From: Paraniabella hibiscisoli
GTDB taxonomy: Bacteria; Bacteroidota; Bacteroidia; Chitinophagales; Chitinophagaceae
NCBI RefSeq assembly: GCF_022512515.1
Contig: NZ_JAKWBK010000001.1
Location: forward strand, 248,001-312,000
DNA: 64,000 bases
Reading direction: 5' to 3'
Shown: positions 1 to 11,915 of the stretch, one piece after another
Position numbering within the stretch: the stretch's first letter is position 1
Layout of the letters: every line of letters begins with the position of its first letter
Program-made: the position numbers and the translations under genes
Notes under the pieces: model-generated
The model's input: only the letters and a program-made list of their open reading frames with translations
What the model was told of the DNA's origin: nothing
The model's database searches: none

Positions 1-119
1 CACTAAAAGAGTCTGGCCACATGTGCATGGCAGTTAATGCCACGCTGTGAATAAGGAATCTCCTGCGCCTGTGCCTGCAGGGATAAAAAGCTAACTAAGA
101 GGTATAATATTTTCTTCAT
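1..119 (-). CDS. Start of a secreted GH88/GH105-like glycoside hydrolase (partial, frame break)
   Basis: Only the N-terminus lies in the window; the gene runs off the left edge. The start codon at 117-119 opens a clear signal peptide (MKKILYLLVSFLSLQAQAQ). The next residues in the annotated frame hit a stop, but one frame over the protein continues as VALTAMHMWPDSF, which resembles the opening of unsaturated rhamnogalacturonyl/glucuronyl hydrolases of the YteR type. A small indel near position 40 explains this. The neighbouring polygalacturonase on the same strand supports a role in pectin breakdown. The family call rests on about 15 residues and is tentative. Confidence 0.4.
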
Positions 120-176
120 CATTTTTTCGAACCGGTTTTGATATGAATGATCAGACGAGATAACAGTTAAATAAAT

Positions 177-1821
177 TTATTTGATCTGCACCGAACTTTC
201 ACCGGCGCCTAATTCAGCTTTTGCTTTTACTTTGGTATTGCTGTAATTGGTTTGTTGTACCAATACAGATTTTGTTCTGTCACCGGCTACGCGTATCAGC
301 AGGTCGGTTCCTTTCGTATAATCGAGCCCTTTTACAGAAATGTTATCGCTGTTAATAATATCGATAACAGGGTCTGTTTTTTTAGTAAATACTTTTACGT
401 TGTTCAGGGTAATATTGCTGGCCTCCTGTATATCAACACCTATATCAGATTGAAATACCGAATTTTCTATTTTAATGTTTTTTACATGCATCTCAGGCAA
501 TCCCCTGATGAAAATGGCTTTTTCGCGCCATTGCAGTAAATATTGCTGATATTAATGTTCCTAAACTGTGGAGTGGTTTCATCAACCGGTAACATCTGCA
601 CTTTGGGTAGCTCTCTTTTTCGCCTTCCATTGGTACAGGATCGTTACCCATATAATACATGTCAAATAATACCGCATCGCCAGGAATATCTTTCATATAA
701 ATGTCTTTAATAAAGATATTCTCTACAATACCGCCGCGGCCCCGGGTTGTTTTAAAACGAAGTCCAATATCTGAACCAACAAACGTGCAATTGCTTACAT
801 AGATATTTTTAGCGCCACCGCTCATTTCACTTCCTACCACGAAACCACCATGAGAAGCATAAACCGTGCAGCCCCTAATGATCACATCCTGCGTAGGCAT
901 CGCGCGGGCACGGCCATCAGCATCGCGACCGCTTTTAATACAAAGACCATCATCACCAACGTCAAAAACACTGTTTTCAATTAATACATTACGGCAGCTT
1001 TCAAGATCGATGCCGTCTCCGTTTTGTGCATACCAGGGATTTTTTACCTGTATATTTCTTACCGTAATGTTGCTGCTCATTAAAGGATGCAGGTTCCAGG
1101 CCGGTGAGTTTTGAAAAGTAACACCCTCCAGTAATATCTTATCACATTTAGTTAATACCAGCAGGTTAGGACGCAGAAAGTCTTTGATAGATTGATAGTG
1201 CGCTTCATCTCTGTCAGGAGTTATCCTTCCCGGATCTTTCATGTCCTGTCCTTTGGCAAATCCCTCAGAAGGCATCCACAAACGGCCGTCTTTAGAAACG
1301 ATGCCACCGGAGGCTACCAGTTTTTTCCATTGAGACTCGGTGAGCTTATCTTTTTTAACCATACGCCATCCATCGCCATTACCATCAACAATGCCCTTAC
1401 CGGTAATAGCTATATTGGTAGCATTTTCTGCTGAGATAGGTGATTGATTACGCATCTGGTCATATCCTTCCCAGTTGGCTTTTACCAGCGGATATTGTGT
1501 TTTATCTTTTGTAAACAATAATGTAGCACCCACAGCCAGGTTTAAGTTAACATTGCTTTTGAGCACAATTGGCCCTGTTAACCACAAACCCGAAGGAACC
1601 TGAACAACCCCTCCTCCTTTTTTGCTGCAGTCGTCAATAGCATTTTGAATGAAACGTGTATTCAACTGATGGCCATCCGGAACGGCGCCATATTTTGTAA
1701 TATTATACGTAACTGCTTTAAACTTCGCTTCAGCAACTTTTGGTAGAATCCAGTTTGTTTGAGCAAAAACGGTTAATGAACCAATAACAAGCAATAACGA
1801 TAAAACAACATTTTTATACAT
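177..1821 (-). CDS. Glycoside hydrolase family 28 (polygalacturonase-like), secreted
   Basis: A 548-residue secreted enzyme that should cleave galacturonan or rhamnogalacturonan backbones of pectin. The start at 1821 gives a proper signal peptide (MYKNVVLSLLLVIGSLTVFAQ); the frame is open further upstream but that extension looks unnatural. The GH28 signature blocks appear in order: NGDGID, GDDGLCIKSG with the paired catalytic aspartates, SHGGFVVGSE with the conserved His-Gly, and LRFKTTRGRGG. Two frame breaks, near 619 and 523, both lie in AAAAA runs; restoring one A each gives a continuous beta-helix protein ending in VQIK at 177. It forms a pectin pair with the truncated gene at the left edge. 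Confidence 0.9.
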
Positions 1822-1965
1822 CTGCAATCTATTAGAACGTACAAGGTACTCACAATCCCTTTTGCCGAAACAATAAGCCAGTACTTTATTTACGCAAACG
1901 TTATCGGTTACAGGCATTTAGTAAAAAAGAACATCCCTTTTAAAAAAACTACATCAGGTATAAAT

Positions 1966-1993
1966 TAAAAACCCGGCAAACAAGTTGCCGGGT
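1966..1993 (-). terminator. Rho-independent terminator
   Basis: A perfect 9-bp stem (ACCCGGCAA / TTGCCGGGT, 1971-1979 with 1985-1993) with a 5-nt loop is followed on the minus strand by a T run at 1966-1970. It sits 24 bases past the stop of the small gene at 2018-2221 and should end its transcript before the GH28 gene. Confidence 0.8.
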
Positions 1994-2017
1994 CAATATA
2001 TTGTTTAACACTGGGTA

Positions 2018-2221
2018 TTACCAATCTTGTTTTGCAAGACCCGCTTTAATAGCAGCCAATGCTTTTTCTTCTCCCAAAAGGGCTGTTAACTTGCTGCCTT
2101 TGCCATCGTGGCCTTTGGCAATGTACCCACCTTTCGCAGTTCTTGAGATCACGGCTTCCTGGATCGGTACATTCTTTTCTTTGGTTTTTACATTGTAAGC
2201 TGTAAGGGTTACATCTGCCAT
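2018..2221 (-). CDS. Small conserved-looking protein of unknown function (67 aa)
   Basis: A 67-residue soluble protein (MADVTLTAYNVK...AGLAKQDW), rich in Lys, Ala and Gly, without a signal peptide or membrane segment. I do not recognise the family. The frame is intact, has its own terminator immediately downstream and stands alone between a GH28 gene and a divergent TPR gene, which suggests a single-gene transcript. Its composition resembles small abundant cytoplasmic proteins, but no function can be assigned. Confidence 0.65.
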   Translation of the reverse strand: MADVTLTAYNVKTKEKNVPIQEAVISRTAKGGYIAKGHDGKGSKLTALLGEEKALAAIKAGLAKQDW

Positions 2222-2322
2222 AGCTATTATTTTTTGATTAAGAAAAATTGAAATTAAGGGTTTTACTTAGAACTGAAGGCAATTATTCGATGAAACAGCA
2301 TTTTTATAACTAAATAATTAGT

Positions 2323-2330
2323 TATATTTG
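2323..2330 (+). promoter_or_regulatory. Bacteroidota -7 box for the TPR gene
   Basis: TATATTTG matches the Bacteroidota TAnnTTTG element and lies 44 bases before the ATG at 2375. I see no convincing -33 TTTG box. Confidence 0.4.
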
Positions 2331-2374
2331 TCTTATAAATTTTTGTTTATTGCCTATAAATTATAAAAGAAAAT

Positions 2375-3519
2375 ATGAAAAACCTTGCTATTCTATGGAT
2401 GATGCTAATAACATTTAAAGGAAATAGTTCTTTAGCACAAGCAGTATATGATCGTGCTCAATTTCAACAATTTATTCAAAACCAAGAGTATAGCCAGGCC
2501 GTTCAGCTCCTGAAAAAGCTTCTCCACCGGGCTTCGATAAAGAATACTACCTCAATTTAGGATATGCCTATTTTATGAACGATGAGGAAAAGAGTGCGCT
2601 GCCTGTTTATCAGGCGGTTTATCAGCAAGACCCGTCAGATGGGCCGGCAAATTTATACCTGGCTATTATTTACCAGAGATTGAAGAAATACGCCTATGCA
2701 CTTGGACATTACAAAAATCTTACGGTTTTGCAGCCAGCGCAATATAAGTACTGGTTTTATGCATCAACTATTTACAATGCACTGGATGAAAGAGATTCTG
2801 CATTTGCTTATAATGAGAAAGCTTATTTGCTAAATCCCCGGGCGGCCAATGTAGTATTACGGTATTCAAGTGGTCTGGCCTACAAAAAGGAGCAAAAAAG
2901 AGCTGTCGCAGTCATTGATAGTTTTTTACTCAGTGACTCAACTAATGAGGAGGTTGTGGCCCGGAAAATAAACTATAGTGCAAGGGAAAATAAATACAAG
3001 GAAGTTATCTTTTGGGGAGAACGATTGCTAAAGGACTCAGCAATACAACCATCTGCCTACATTAGCCTGGCTTACGCTTATCTGAATACAAAAAAACTAG
3101 ACCAATGCCTGGCTCTTTGTGATTGGCTGGAGCTACAGGGAATGAAGAGTGAACCAACCACTTATTGTGCAGCTTTGTGTTACGCGCAGAAAAAGGACTT
3201 TGCCAGGAGTAACCTTTTGCTGGATGAATGCCTGAAGCAAAACCTGCTGGAGGAAGCTAAAACTTATTTTAGAAGCAAGGCCGACAACTACGAAAAAACT
3301 AAAGAATATAAAAAAGCTATCGCACAATACGATAGCTCCTATTATATTTTTCAAAACCCTTATGACCTGTATTACAAAGCCCGGGTATATGATGTTAACC
3401 TGAATAATAAAACACAGGCTTCTGTTTTTTACAAAAAATTCATTGCAGAAAAACAGAAGCCTGAAGGCCCAACTGAAGAAAAATTATTCAATTACATTAA
3501 GGAATACATTAAACCTTAA
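2375..3519 (+). CDS. Secreted tetratricopeptide-repeat protein
   Basis: About 381 residues after repair of one frame break near 2532. The first 20 residues form a signal peptide ending at SLAQA. The rest is a run of TPR-like helices (for example NLGYAYFMNDEEKSALPVYQ, ANLYLAIIYQRLKKYAYALGHYKNL, YISLAYAYLNTKKLDQCLALC), spaced at about 34 residues as the fold requires. TPR proteins are scaffolds; the partner cannot be read from the sequence. It converges on gyrB with only five bases between the stops, so a shared transcript is not possible. Confidence 0.8.
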
Positions 3520-3524
3520 TACTA

Positions 3525-5502
<1,978 letters not shown>

Positions 5503-5760
5503 AAATATTTAAAAATGTATAAGATACAATAAGAATAGTCCTCTTTTTACCAAGAACCGATTCAAGCATCTCATCAGGCTAAAATCAATAATAGATTACA
5601 CAATAATTGATGCCCGTAAGGCAACGGACAAATTTACGAAAAAATGAGCGTTTATTGGGCTTTAAATTGAAATGTGAATAGTTGGTGAACTTCGTGCGTG
5701 GCAGCTATTTTAACAACCCAATATGGCTGCTAAATACCTGTTTTTCAGGCAATAAAATTT

Positions 5761-6158
5761 CTAGTTCTGCTTATTGAAAGTGAGGGGATCAACATTAGGT
5801 AATGCGGGATGAAACTTTTTTATGGTAAAAGACTGCGCATTGTCGGAAAAAGTGATTTTGTATGGTACATTTTTGGCGCCTCCGGTTGACAGATCCGATA
5901 AGTAAATTGAATCGCCTGTGCTATTAAGCCGATACATAAAGAAGTAACCGGTTGAGGCGACATGGAGCGTAAGATTGGGCAGGTTCTCCTCTCCGGCAGG
6001 TGGCGCACTCACTACTATAGATGCGGCCTTTGCACTGCTTTCTATCCAGTTGCCCTGGAACCTCCCGTTTACACTGTCATCCGTTTTGTCTTTTTACAGG
6101 ACACTGCAATTAAAGCAATCATTACAAAAACTAACAGGCTTATACGTTTAAGGATCAT
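5761..6158 (-). CDS. Small lipoprotein of unknown function
   Basis: After repair of one break in an A5 run near 6093 this is a 132-residue protein. It starts at 6158 with a lipoprotein signal peptide whose lipobox is AVSC, followed by a KKDKTDD spacer. The mature part alternates short beta strands (NLTLHVASTGYFFMYRLN, DSIYLSDLS, SFTIKKFHP), compatible with a lipocalin-like or small beta-barrel fold, but I do not recognise a family. It probably sits in the periplasmic leaflet of a membrane. It is divergent from the PLDc_N gene at 6206. Confidence 0.65.
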
Positions 6159-6205
6159 GATAGTATTTATTTTCGAATATTGAACTAAATTAGCTAAAAA
6201 ACCGA

Positions 6206-6424
6206 ATGGCTACACTTGGAACAAACGAACTGATTATCATAGCGGTTATCGCAATTATGTTTTTAATACCTCTTTTTGCTTTGATAGATATTTTACGCAA
6301 CCAATTTAAAGATAGCTCCAATAAAATTATCTGGGCGCTGATTGTACTGTTCTTTCCTATTTTAGGTGGAATTCTTTACTTTCTCTTTGGAGTAAAGCAA
6401 AAAGTATCCAAAATTGATTTTTAA
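6206..6424 (+). CDS. PLDc_N domain membrane protein (72 aa)
   Basis: A small membrane protein with two hydrophobic helices (about residues 8-30 and 43-64) around a polar linker, LIDILRNQFKDSSNKIIW. The layout ending in LGGILYFLFGVK matches the stand-alone phospholipase D nuclease N-terminal (PLDc_N) family, frequent as a single-domain membrane protein in Bacteroidota. No catalytic HKD motif is present, so it is not itself a phospholipase. It ends four bases inside the stop of lpxC-fabZ on the other strand. Confidence 0.8.
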   Translation: MATLGTNELIIIAVIAIMFLIPLFALIDILRNQFKDSSNKIIWALIVLFFPILGGILYFLFGVKQKVSKIDF

Positions 6425-7822
6425 CGCTTCACAATCTGAGCCACCAGGTCGGCCTCACAGCAAACTTTGTTACCAACATAGGTCGTTCCCTTCATCTCAC
6501 AAATGCCTCTTCTTATGGGCGCAGTTAGTTCCATTTTAAGGATGAGCGTATCGCCAGGCTTCACCATATTCTTAAACTTGCAATTGTCTATTTTCAGGAA
6601 ATAAGTATCATATTGACCTTCAGGACTCAAATTGATGGCCAGCATGCCTCCGCATTGTGCCAGCGCCTCAATCTGAAGTACGCCAGGAAATACCGGGTTT
6701 TGCGGAAAATGTCCCTGAAAAAACCATTCGTTGAAAGTCACATTCTTTATGCCCACAATTTTCTCATCCGTTAAATCAATTACCTTATCAACCAATAAAA
6801 AAGGAAACCGATGAGGTAAGGTTTTTCGATATGCTGAATATCGTAAACAGCCGGCATTGTAGGATCATAGCTAGGTACGTCTTTGATGTGCTTATTGGCT
6901 TTGATGTGTTTTTTGATCACTTTTGCAAATGCCACATTAGAGCTATGCCCCGGACGATTGGCAATAACCCTTCCCTTTACCGGGTAGCCGATCAGCGCTA
7001 AATCGCCTACTATATCGAGCAATTTGTGCCTGGCCGGCTCGTTAGGGAACCGGAGCTCCAGGTTATTTAGGTAGCCTTCGCTTTTAACTTCTATATCGTC
7101 TTTTTTGAATATTTTTTCAGCCGGTCCAATTCCGCACTACCTACGGGTTTATCAACCACAACAATTGCATTATTGACATCTCCTCCTTTAATCAGGTTGT
7201 GATCCAATAACATTTCCAACTCATGTAAAAAGCAAAACGTACGACAGGATGAGATCTTATCCTTAAAATCTCTCATACTTTTCAGCTCTGCATGCTGCGT
7301 TCCCAAAACCGGGGAATTAAAGTCGATCAAAGTCGTTATCTGGTACTCACGCGCAGGCATAATCACCATTTCTACCCTTTTATCTTCGTCTGTAAGGTAC
7401 AGATTCTCATCTATCGAATACCAGGCTTTGGCCGCATTTTGCTCCTCCACTCCCGCTTCTTCAATAATTTCTATGTAAGGCATAGAGCTGCCATCCATGA
7501 TGGGCACTTCCGGACCATTTATCTCGATCAGGCAATTGTCAATACCCATGCCTACTAAAGCCGCCAACAGGTGCTCCACTGTACTTACTTTGGCACCATT
7601 GGCTTCCAATGTAGTACCCCGACTGGTATCAGTAACCAGATCGCAATCGGCCTTGATAACGGGTTTATTAGGCAAATCAACCCTTTGAAACTGGAATCCG
7701 AAACCTGCATTGGCGGGCTTCAGCGTTACATCAGCCAGTATACCGGTATGTAAACCTGTGCCACTTATGCTTACTGACTTCTTTAACGTATGTTGTTTAT
7801 CAGGATTGAAATTATTACTCAT
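6421..7822 (-). CDS. lpxC-fabZ: Bifunctional UDP-3-O-acyl-GlcNAc deacetylase / 3-hydroxyacyl-ACP dehydratase
   Basis: A fusion typical of Bacteroidota. LpxC performs the committed step of lipid A synthesis; FabZ dehydrates 3-hydroxyacyl-ACP. The merged protein is 467 residues. The LpxC part (about 1-300) shows the zinc ligands in EHLLAALVG and HKLLDIVGD, plus GHSSNVAFAK. The FabZ part (about 325-467) shows the catalytic HRFPFLLVD and GHFPQNPVFPGVLQIEALAQ blocks. Two single-A losses, near 7114 and 6824, break the frame. The ATG at 7822 is chosen; 7828 (MTMS) is an alternative. Close neighbours lpxD, lpxA or efp are not present; mpl lies divergently upstream. Confidence 0.96.
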
Positions 7823-7840
7823 AGTCATTATTGAATTTGG

Positions 7841-7848
7841 CAAATATA
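7841..7848 (-). promoter_or_regulatory. Bacteroidota -7 box for lpxC-fabZ
   Basis: On the minus strand TATATTTG matches TAnnTTTG and ends 12 bases before the ATG at 7828 and 18 before that at 7822, giving a very short leader. Confidence 0.5.
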
Positions 7849-7870
7849 ATAATCTTGCCACATCTGTCAT

Positions 7871-8105
7871 ATTTTATAGTTCAATAGCGCTAAAATCGCC
7901 TAAGTCAACACCCTGGCTCAGGCTCCGGCCCTCTTTATTATCGATTACGATGTTTGCGTTCTGATAACAACCTCCTGCCAAAAATAGTTGTACATTCCCT
8001 TGTATATTTACGCTTTTGGCAGGAATAAGCTTTGATAAAACTTGTAGTTTCTCTGCATAATTTTGAGCCTGATAATTACATTAACCCGATTGGAATTTTG
8101 ACATT
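7871..8105. other. Divergent intergenic region between lpxC-fabZ and mpl
   Basis: A 235-base gap that should hold promoters for both genes. On the minus strand an open frame without any ATG runs from 8080 to 7874 (68 codons, ending FSAIEL). Its residue mix looks somewhat protein-like (VQLFLAGGCYQNANIVIDN), and an in-frame ATG lies only 25 bases further up, before a stop. I cannot match it to a family. It may be chance or the remnant of a small gene. Confidence 0.3.
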
Positions 8106-9480
8106 ATGAGTATTGAACTGAAAAATATAAAAGCGCCCTTTTTATAGGTGTTGCAGGCGCTGGCATGAGCGCCATAGCCCAGTATTTACAAGGTACGGGC
8201 ATGAAGGTAAGCGGCAGTGACCGTTTTTTTAATGAAGGAAAAGCCGGTGACATCCGGACCAAACTGGAGGTTGAAGGTATACAGTGTTACCTGCAGGATG
8301 GAAGCGGTATTACAGCAGAAACAGACCTGGTAGTTGCTTCTACCGCCATTGAGGATACAGTAGTAGAAATAAAAAAGCCCGGGAACTGGGCATTCCGATT
8401 ATTAAAAGATCTGAACTATTGGCCCTTATTGCTGCCAGTAAAAAACTATTGCGGTAGGTGGCACCAGTGGCAAAAGCACGACTACTGCAATGTTGTTTGA
8501 TATACTAACCTTTGCCGGGCTTTCTCCATCTATTATCAGTGGAGCCGGGCTGGTAAGCCTTATTAAAAAAGGTAAGATCGGGAACGCTTTTGTTGGGAAT
8601 AGTGAGTGGCTGGTAATAGAAGCCGATGAAAGTGATGGTTCTATTGTTCAATATCATCCCAAAATCGGGCTATTGCTCAATATCGAAAAGGATCACAAAG
8701 AACTGGACGAATTAATGCAGGTTTTTGAAACTTTTAAAAATAACAGCGAGTTCTTTATCGTTAATCAATCTAACGAACATTCGAGGAAACTCTCTTCCCA
8801 CCTGGTGAATGATTTTGAAATTGAAGGTGAAAACAGGGGGCGGGCTTCTTTGCTACCGGTTTCCAGCAAAAGGGTTTTAAAATTTCTTTTGATATTGAAG
8901 CTCAACATTTCGACCTTAATGTTGCGGGCCGCCACAATATGGAGAATGCGGTGGCAGCCGTAACAGTGGCTGTGCAAGCTGGTGTTCCGTTGAAAGTTGC
9001 CAGCGAGGCGCTGGAAAAATACGAAGGAATTTATCGCCGCTGCCAGGTTTTGGGTAACAAAAATGGCGTATGGGTGGTAGATGACTTCGCGCACAACCGG
9101 TAAAATGCGCCGCGGCTATTAAAAGTTGCCAGCCAGTTGCAGACAAAGTTATTGCCTGGTTTCAGCCGCACGGATACACACCTACCAAATTTCTCCGAAG
9201 CGATTTTGTTAAAGAGATCTCCGAAGCCCTTAGACCTCAGGATGAAATATGGATGAGCGAAATATTTTATGCAGGGGGCACCACTACCAAAGATATTTCG
9301 GCCAATGATCTTATCAACGATATTAAAGCACTAGGTAAAAACGCTTATTTCGTAGAAGATCGCAGCCAACTGCTTGACAACATAAAACCGCACCTACAGG
9401 ATGGCGATGTATTGCTGCTCATGGGAGCGCGGGATCCTTCGCTGGAACAGTTTTCTAAAGAAATATTTGAGGGGCTTTAA
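8106..9480 (+). CDS. mpl: UDP-N-acetylmuramate:L-Ala-D-Glu-mesoDAP tripeptide ligase (Mpl-like Mur ligase)
   Basis: Peptidoglycan recycling enzyme that attaches the released tripeptide to UDP-MurNAc. The repaired protein is 459 residues. The N-terminal domain opens with FFIGVAGAGMSAIAQYL, the nucleotide fold of the MurC/Mpl group; the ATP loop is GGTSGKSTTTAML; the DAP/peptide part has VAGRHNMENAVAA and VVDDFAHNPVK. Five frame breaks (near 8141, 8373, 8442, 8837 and 9098) all lie in homopolymers of T, A, A, G and C, the densest cluster in the window. Mpl is preferred over MurC because of the DDFAHNP motif and shorter length; MurC remains possible. Confidence 0.85.
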
Positions 9481-9541
9481 ACCGCCATTGCGGGCTGCTC
9501 GCGCTTTTGCGGGTGGCCCAATAAATAGTAACAAAGTACCA

Positions 9542-9926
9542 TTAACAAGCCTTTTTTGCTTCTGCTGTAGGATTCTCCAGGTCGAGACTGCAAACAGTGA
9601 GGGGTTCCCGGGCATCTTCAGCTATGATTTCTACTTCTTTATTATTGAGGAAATTGAGGTAGTACTTTTTACCGTCGATTAGGATAAACTCCCTGCTACC
9701 TTCTTTTTCAGCTTTCCAAGATTAGTTCCGTACTCGTTTTCAAGTACGATCTTGTTTTTTAAAAGACCCTTATTTCTACATTTAAAATGCCTTTTTCTCC
9801 ATCTTCAGACTCGATATACACTTTATCTGATTGCCCCTGATAAGCAAGGGTCAATAATTTACGTCCATTGCTCCACAAGCTAAAGGCAGTATGCCCCAGG
9901 TTGCTTGTTATAGTCTTCCACTGCAT
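9542..9926 (-). CDS. Uncharacterised small protein (128 aa, two frame breaks)
   Basis: Repairing one base near 9785 and one near 9714 gives a continuous 128-residue reading frame from MQWKTITSNLGHTAFSLW to TAEAKKAC. The sequence alternates short strands and charged turns (FILIDGKKYYLNFLNNKEVEI), so it is likely a soluble beta-rich protein; there is no signal peptide. An in-frame GTG at 9944 would add six residues. I do not recognise the family. It converges on mpl. That two one-base repairs give a natural-looking sequence is the main support. Confidence 0.6.
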
Positions 9927-10087
9927 AATTTTCGATTTTTGCACCCCAAAGGTGGCAATTAAAATTAGCTTTTGGAGCCAGTTAACATTAAATTAATATT
10001 GAAAAAGGGCAGTTTATGCGTAAAAAACTACTTGTTATCACCAATTGAAAAAAGGCACAATTTTAGTGTTGCAACTTTATTCTGGTC

Positions 10088-10449
10088 TTATGGATTGATT
10101 TTCCGGTGTAAATAAATGTATACCAGTATAATGATGATCAAAAAGATAATGATCGAAAAATAAAGGGTCCAATTGGTTTTCAGCTTCATCTTGTCCCGCA
10201 GCTCATTTTTCTTCGAGACACGTTTTTTAAGATCCCTGTTTAAGCCATCTACCATCAACTCCAGCTTTGCCTGATCCTTCAGCTCCTGCAATCCGTCTAA
10301 TGCATCGCTCTCAAAAGCATCGTCTATTGCTTTTTTTCAAGATCATGCTTTTCTGCCTGTGCCAGTTCATCTTTCAGGTACTTTAATAGCTGATCCTGGC
10401 TCGTAGTGCCGCCTGCATCGGATAATATGTCTTTTAAATCATCTTGCAT
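10088..10449 (-). CDS. Small single-pass membrane protein downstream of a sigma factor
   Basis: Repair of an A7 run near 10334 gives 120 residues: an acidic, helical N-terminal region (MQDDLKDILSDAGGTTSQDQ), a charged coiled stretch and one C-terminal transmembrane helix (about residues 92-113, WTLYFSIIIFLIIIILVYIYL). It starts 18 bases after the sigma factor gene on the same strand, so the two are almost certainly co-transcribed. The arrangement recalls a sigma/anti-sigma pair, but no known anti-sigma domain or zinc motif is visible; that role is inference from position. Confidence 0.65.
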
Positions 10450-10467
10450 TGGTTGAATCAGCTGCTT

Positions 10468-11028
10468 TCATTTTTTCTGGATACTGAGCTTCAGATTCCT
10501 CTTCCCGTTCTGAATATGACTCTTCACTTTTAACATCGGGTAGCCCGTGTTCTCGCTTATTTCCTGGTAACTTTTTTTCTTCAGATAAAACAAAGTTACA
10601 CATTTGTATTGCTCTTCATTAAGGTCCTGTAAGGCTTCCTGTAGCATTTCGTCACTTACAGTGAGAGAGCCGGCATCCGATAAAACATCAGCATCTTCCG
10701 TCACCTGGCTATTGGTATCATTAAGCTCTATCAGACCTTTCCCCTTTTTATCCCGTAATATGGTAAGACATTGATTTTTGGCTACCATGTATAACCAGCT
10801 TTTGAAGTAATCGATCTTGTATTTCCCGGCCTCCTGTATTACTTTTAAAAAGACCTGCTGTACACAATCACGTGCATCATTCTCATCCTTCAAATACTTC
10901 ATACAAACACCCAGCAATAACAAAGTGTAGCGCTGCAATAAAATGCCCAGCCACTCATTATTCTGAGTTTGCCAGAAACGCTGCAACAGCTCTTTATCGT
11001 TAACATCCTGGTATTTGTCTTTCCCCAC
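10468..11028 (-). CDS. RNA polymerase sigma factor, ECF / sigma-70 family
   Basis: A 186-residue intact sigma factor. Region 2 is seen in LKDENDARDCVQQVFLKV and WLYMVAKNQCLTILRD (about residues 45-95); region 4 in LNEEQYKCVTLFYLKKKSYQEISENTG and VKSHIQNGKRNLKL (about 140-182), the helix-turn-helix that reads the -35 element. A Ser/Asp-rich linker joins them. Its partner is probably the membrane protein encoded immediately downstream. The target regulon cannot be inferred; such factors in Bacteroidota often answer envelope or nutrient signals. Confidence 0.93.
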   Translation of the reverse strand: MGKDKYQDVNDKELLQRFWQTQNNEWLGILLQRYTLLLLGVCMKYLKDENDARDCVQQVFLKVIQEAGKYKIDYFKSWLYMVAKNQCLTILRDKKGKGLIELNDTNSQVTEDADVLSDAGSLTVSDEMLQEALQDLNEEQYKCVTLFYLKKKSYQEISENTGYPMLKVKSHIQNGKRNLKLSIQKK

Positions 11029-11140
11029 CGGCTAAAGTTATAACGTAAAGATGCAAACCCGACCCAATTCCATAAGTTTTTGCAGATATATTGGTCTGGC
11101 ACTCCCAAAAGATCAATCAGGAGCCTTTATATTTACATAT

Positions 11141-11915
11141 ATGAAGGCCGTATATGCAATCGTTACCGTACCCGCAGCTCCTGTACGCAAGAGCCCCAAT
11201 CACAGAAGGGAAATGAGCAACCAATTGTTCTTTGGAGAAACGGTACAAATTACAGCGAGCAAAGATGACCAATGGCTGAAAGTAAAAAGCCTCTACGATG
11301 GTTACACCGGGTGGTTAACACCCCATCTTGTTACAGTTATTGACCAGGATACGGCCATGCAGGAGTCTTCGTTCCTGGCGTCACAATTTCTTACCCCCAT
11401 TGAGTTTGATGACCAGATTATGCAGATACCGTTGGGGGCTACCCTGCCGGGGTTCAAAAATGGTAAAGGAGTAATAGCCAGGATGCCCTATCGCTGTTTG
11501 TCGAAACCTATCAACACCGCTACGATTAAAGACCCTAAAAATCGATTACTGGAAAATGCACATCTGTGGCTGAATGCGCCGTATTTATGGGGAGGTAAAA
11601 CCATATTGGGTGTGGATTGCAGCGGCTTTGCGCAGACCCAATACAAATTGGCAGGGCTACCTATACCAAGAGATGCCTGGGAGCAAGCCTTAAAAGGTGA
11701 GCCCGTAACCTCATTAAAAAGGCACAACCTGGCGATCTTGCTTTTTCGAAGACAGGGAAAAGATCGTGCATGTAGGGATTTTACTGGATAGCAAGACGAT
11801 CATACATGCCGCAGGAAAAGTGCGTATTGATACCATCGACCCCAGGGGTATAATCAATAGAGATACCGGTATTCGTACCCATCGGCTGAAGCTGATAAAA
11901 AGATTTATGCATTAG
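11141..11915 (+). CDS. SH3-domain NlpC/P60 cell-wall peptidase
   Basis: Cysteine peptidase that cuts within peptidoglycan stem peptides, probably at gamma-D-Glu-diaminopimelate. The merged protein is 258 residues. SH3-like segments fill about residues 1-75 and 85-135. The NlpC/P60 domain follows, with the nucleophile in DCSGFAQ, then a PGDLAFF block and the catalytic His in KIVHVGILL. Two frame breaks near 11718 (A run) and 11744 (T run) had hidden the last third. The chosen ATG at 11141 starts MKAVYAIVTVPAAPVR; upstream codons in frame look random. No signal peptide is seen, so it may act on recycled muropeptides in the cytoplasm. Its stop overlaps the convergent gene by four bases. Confidence 0.88.

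Noticed and set aside
252..539. Plus-strand frame across the GH28 gene
   Set aside because: It lies antisense to conserved GH28 strands with no start context or natural composition; a shadow.
8765..9146. Two minus-strand frames inside mpl
   Set aside because: Antisense to the conserved Mur ligase core and with random residue mix.
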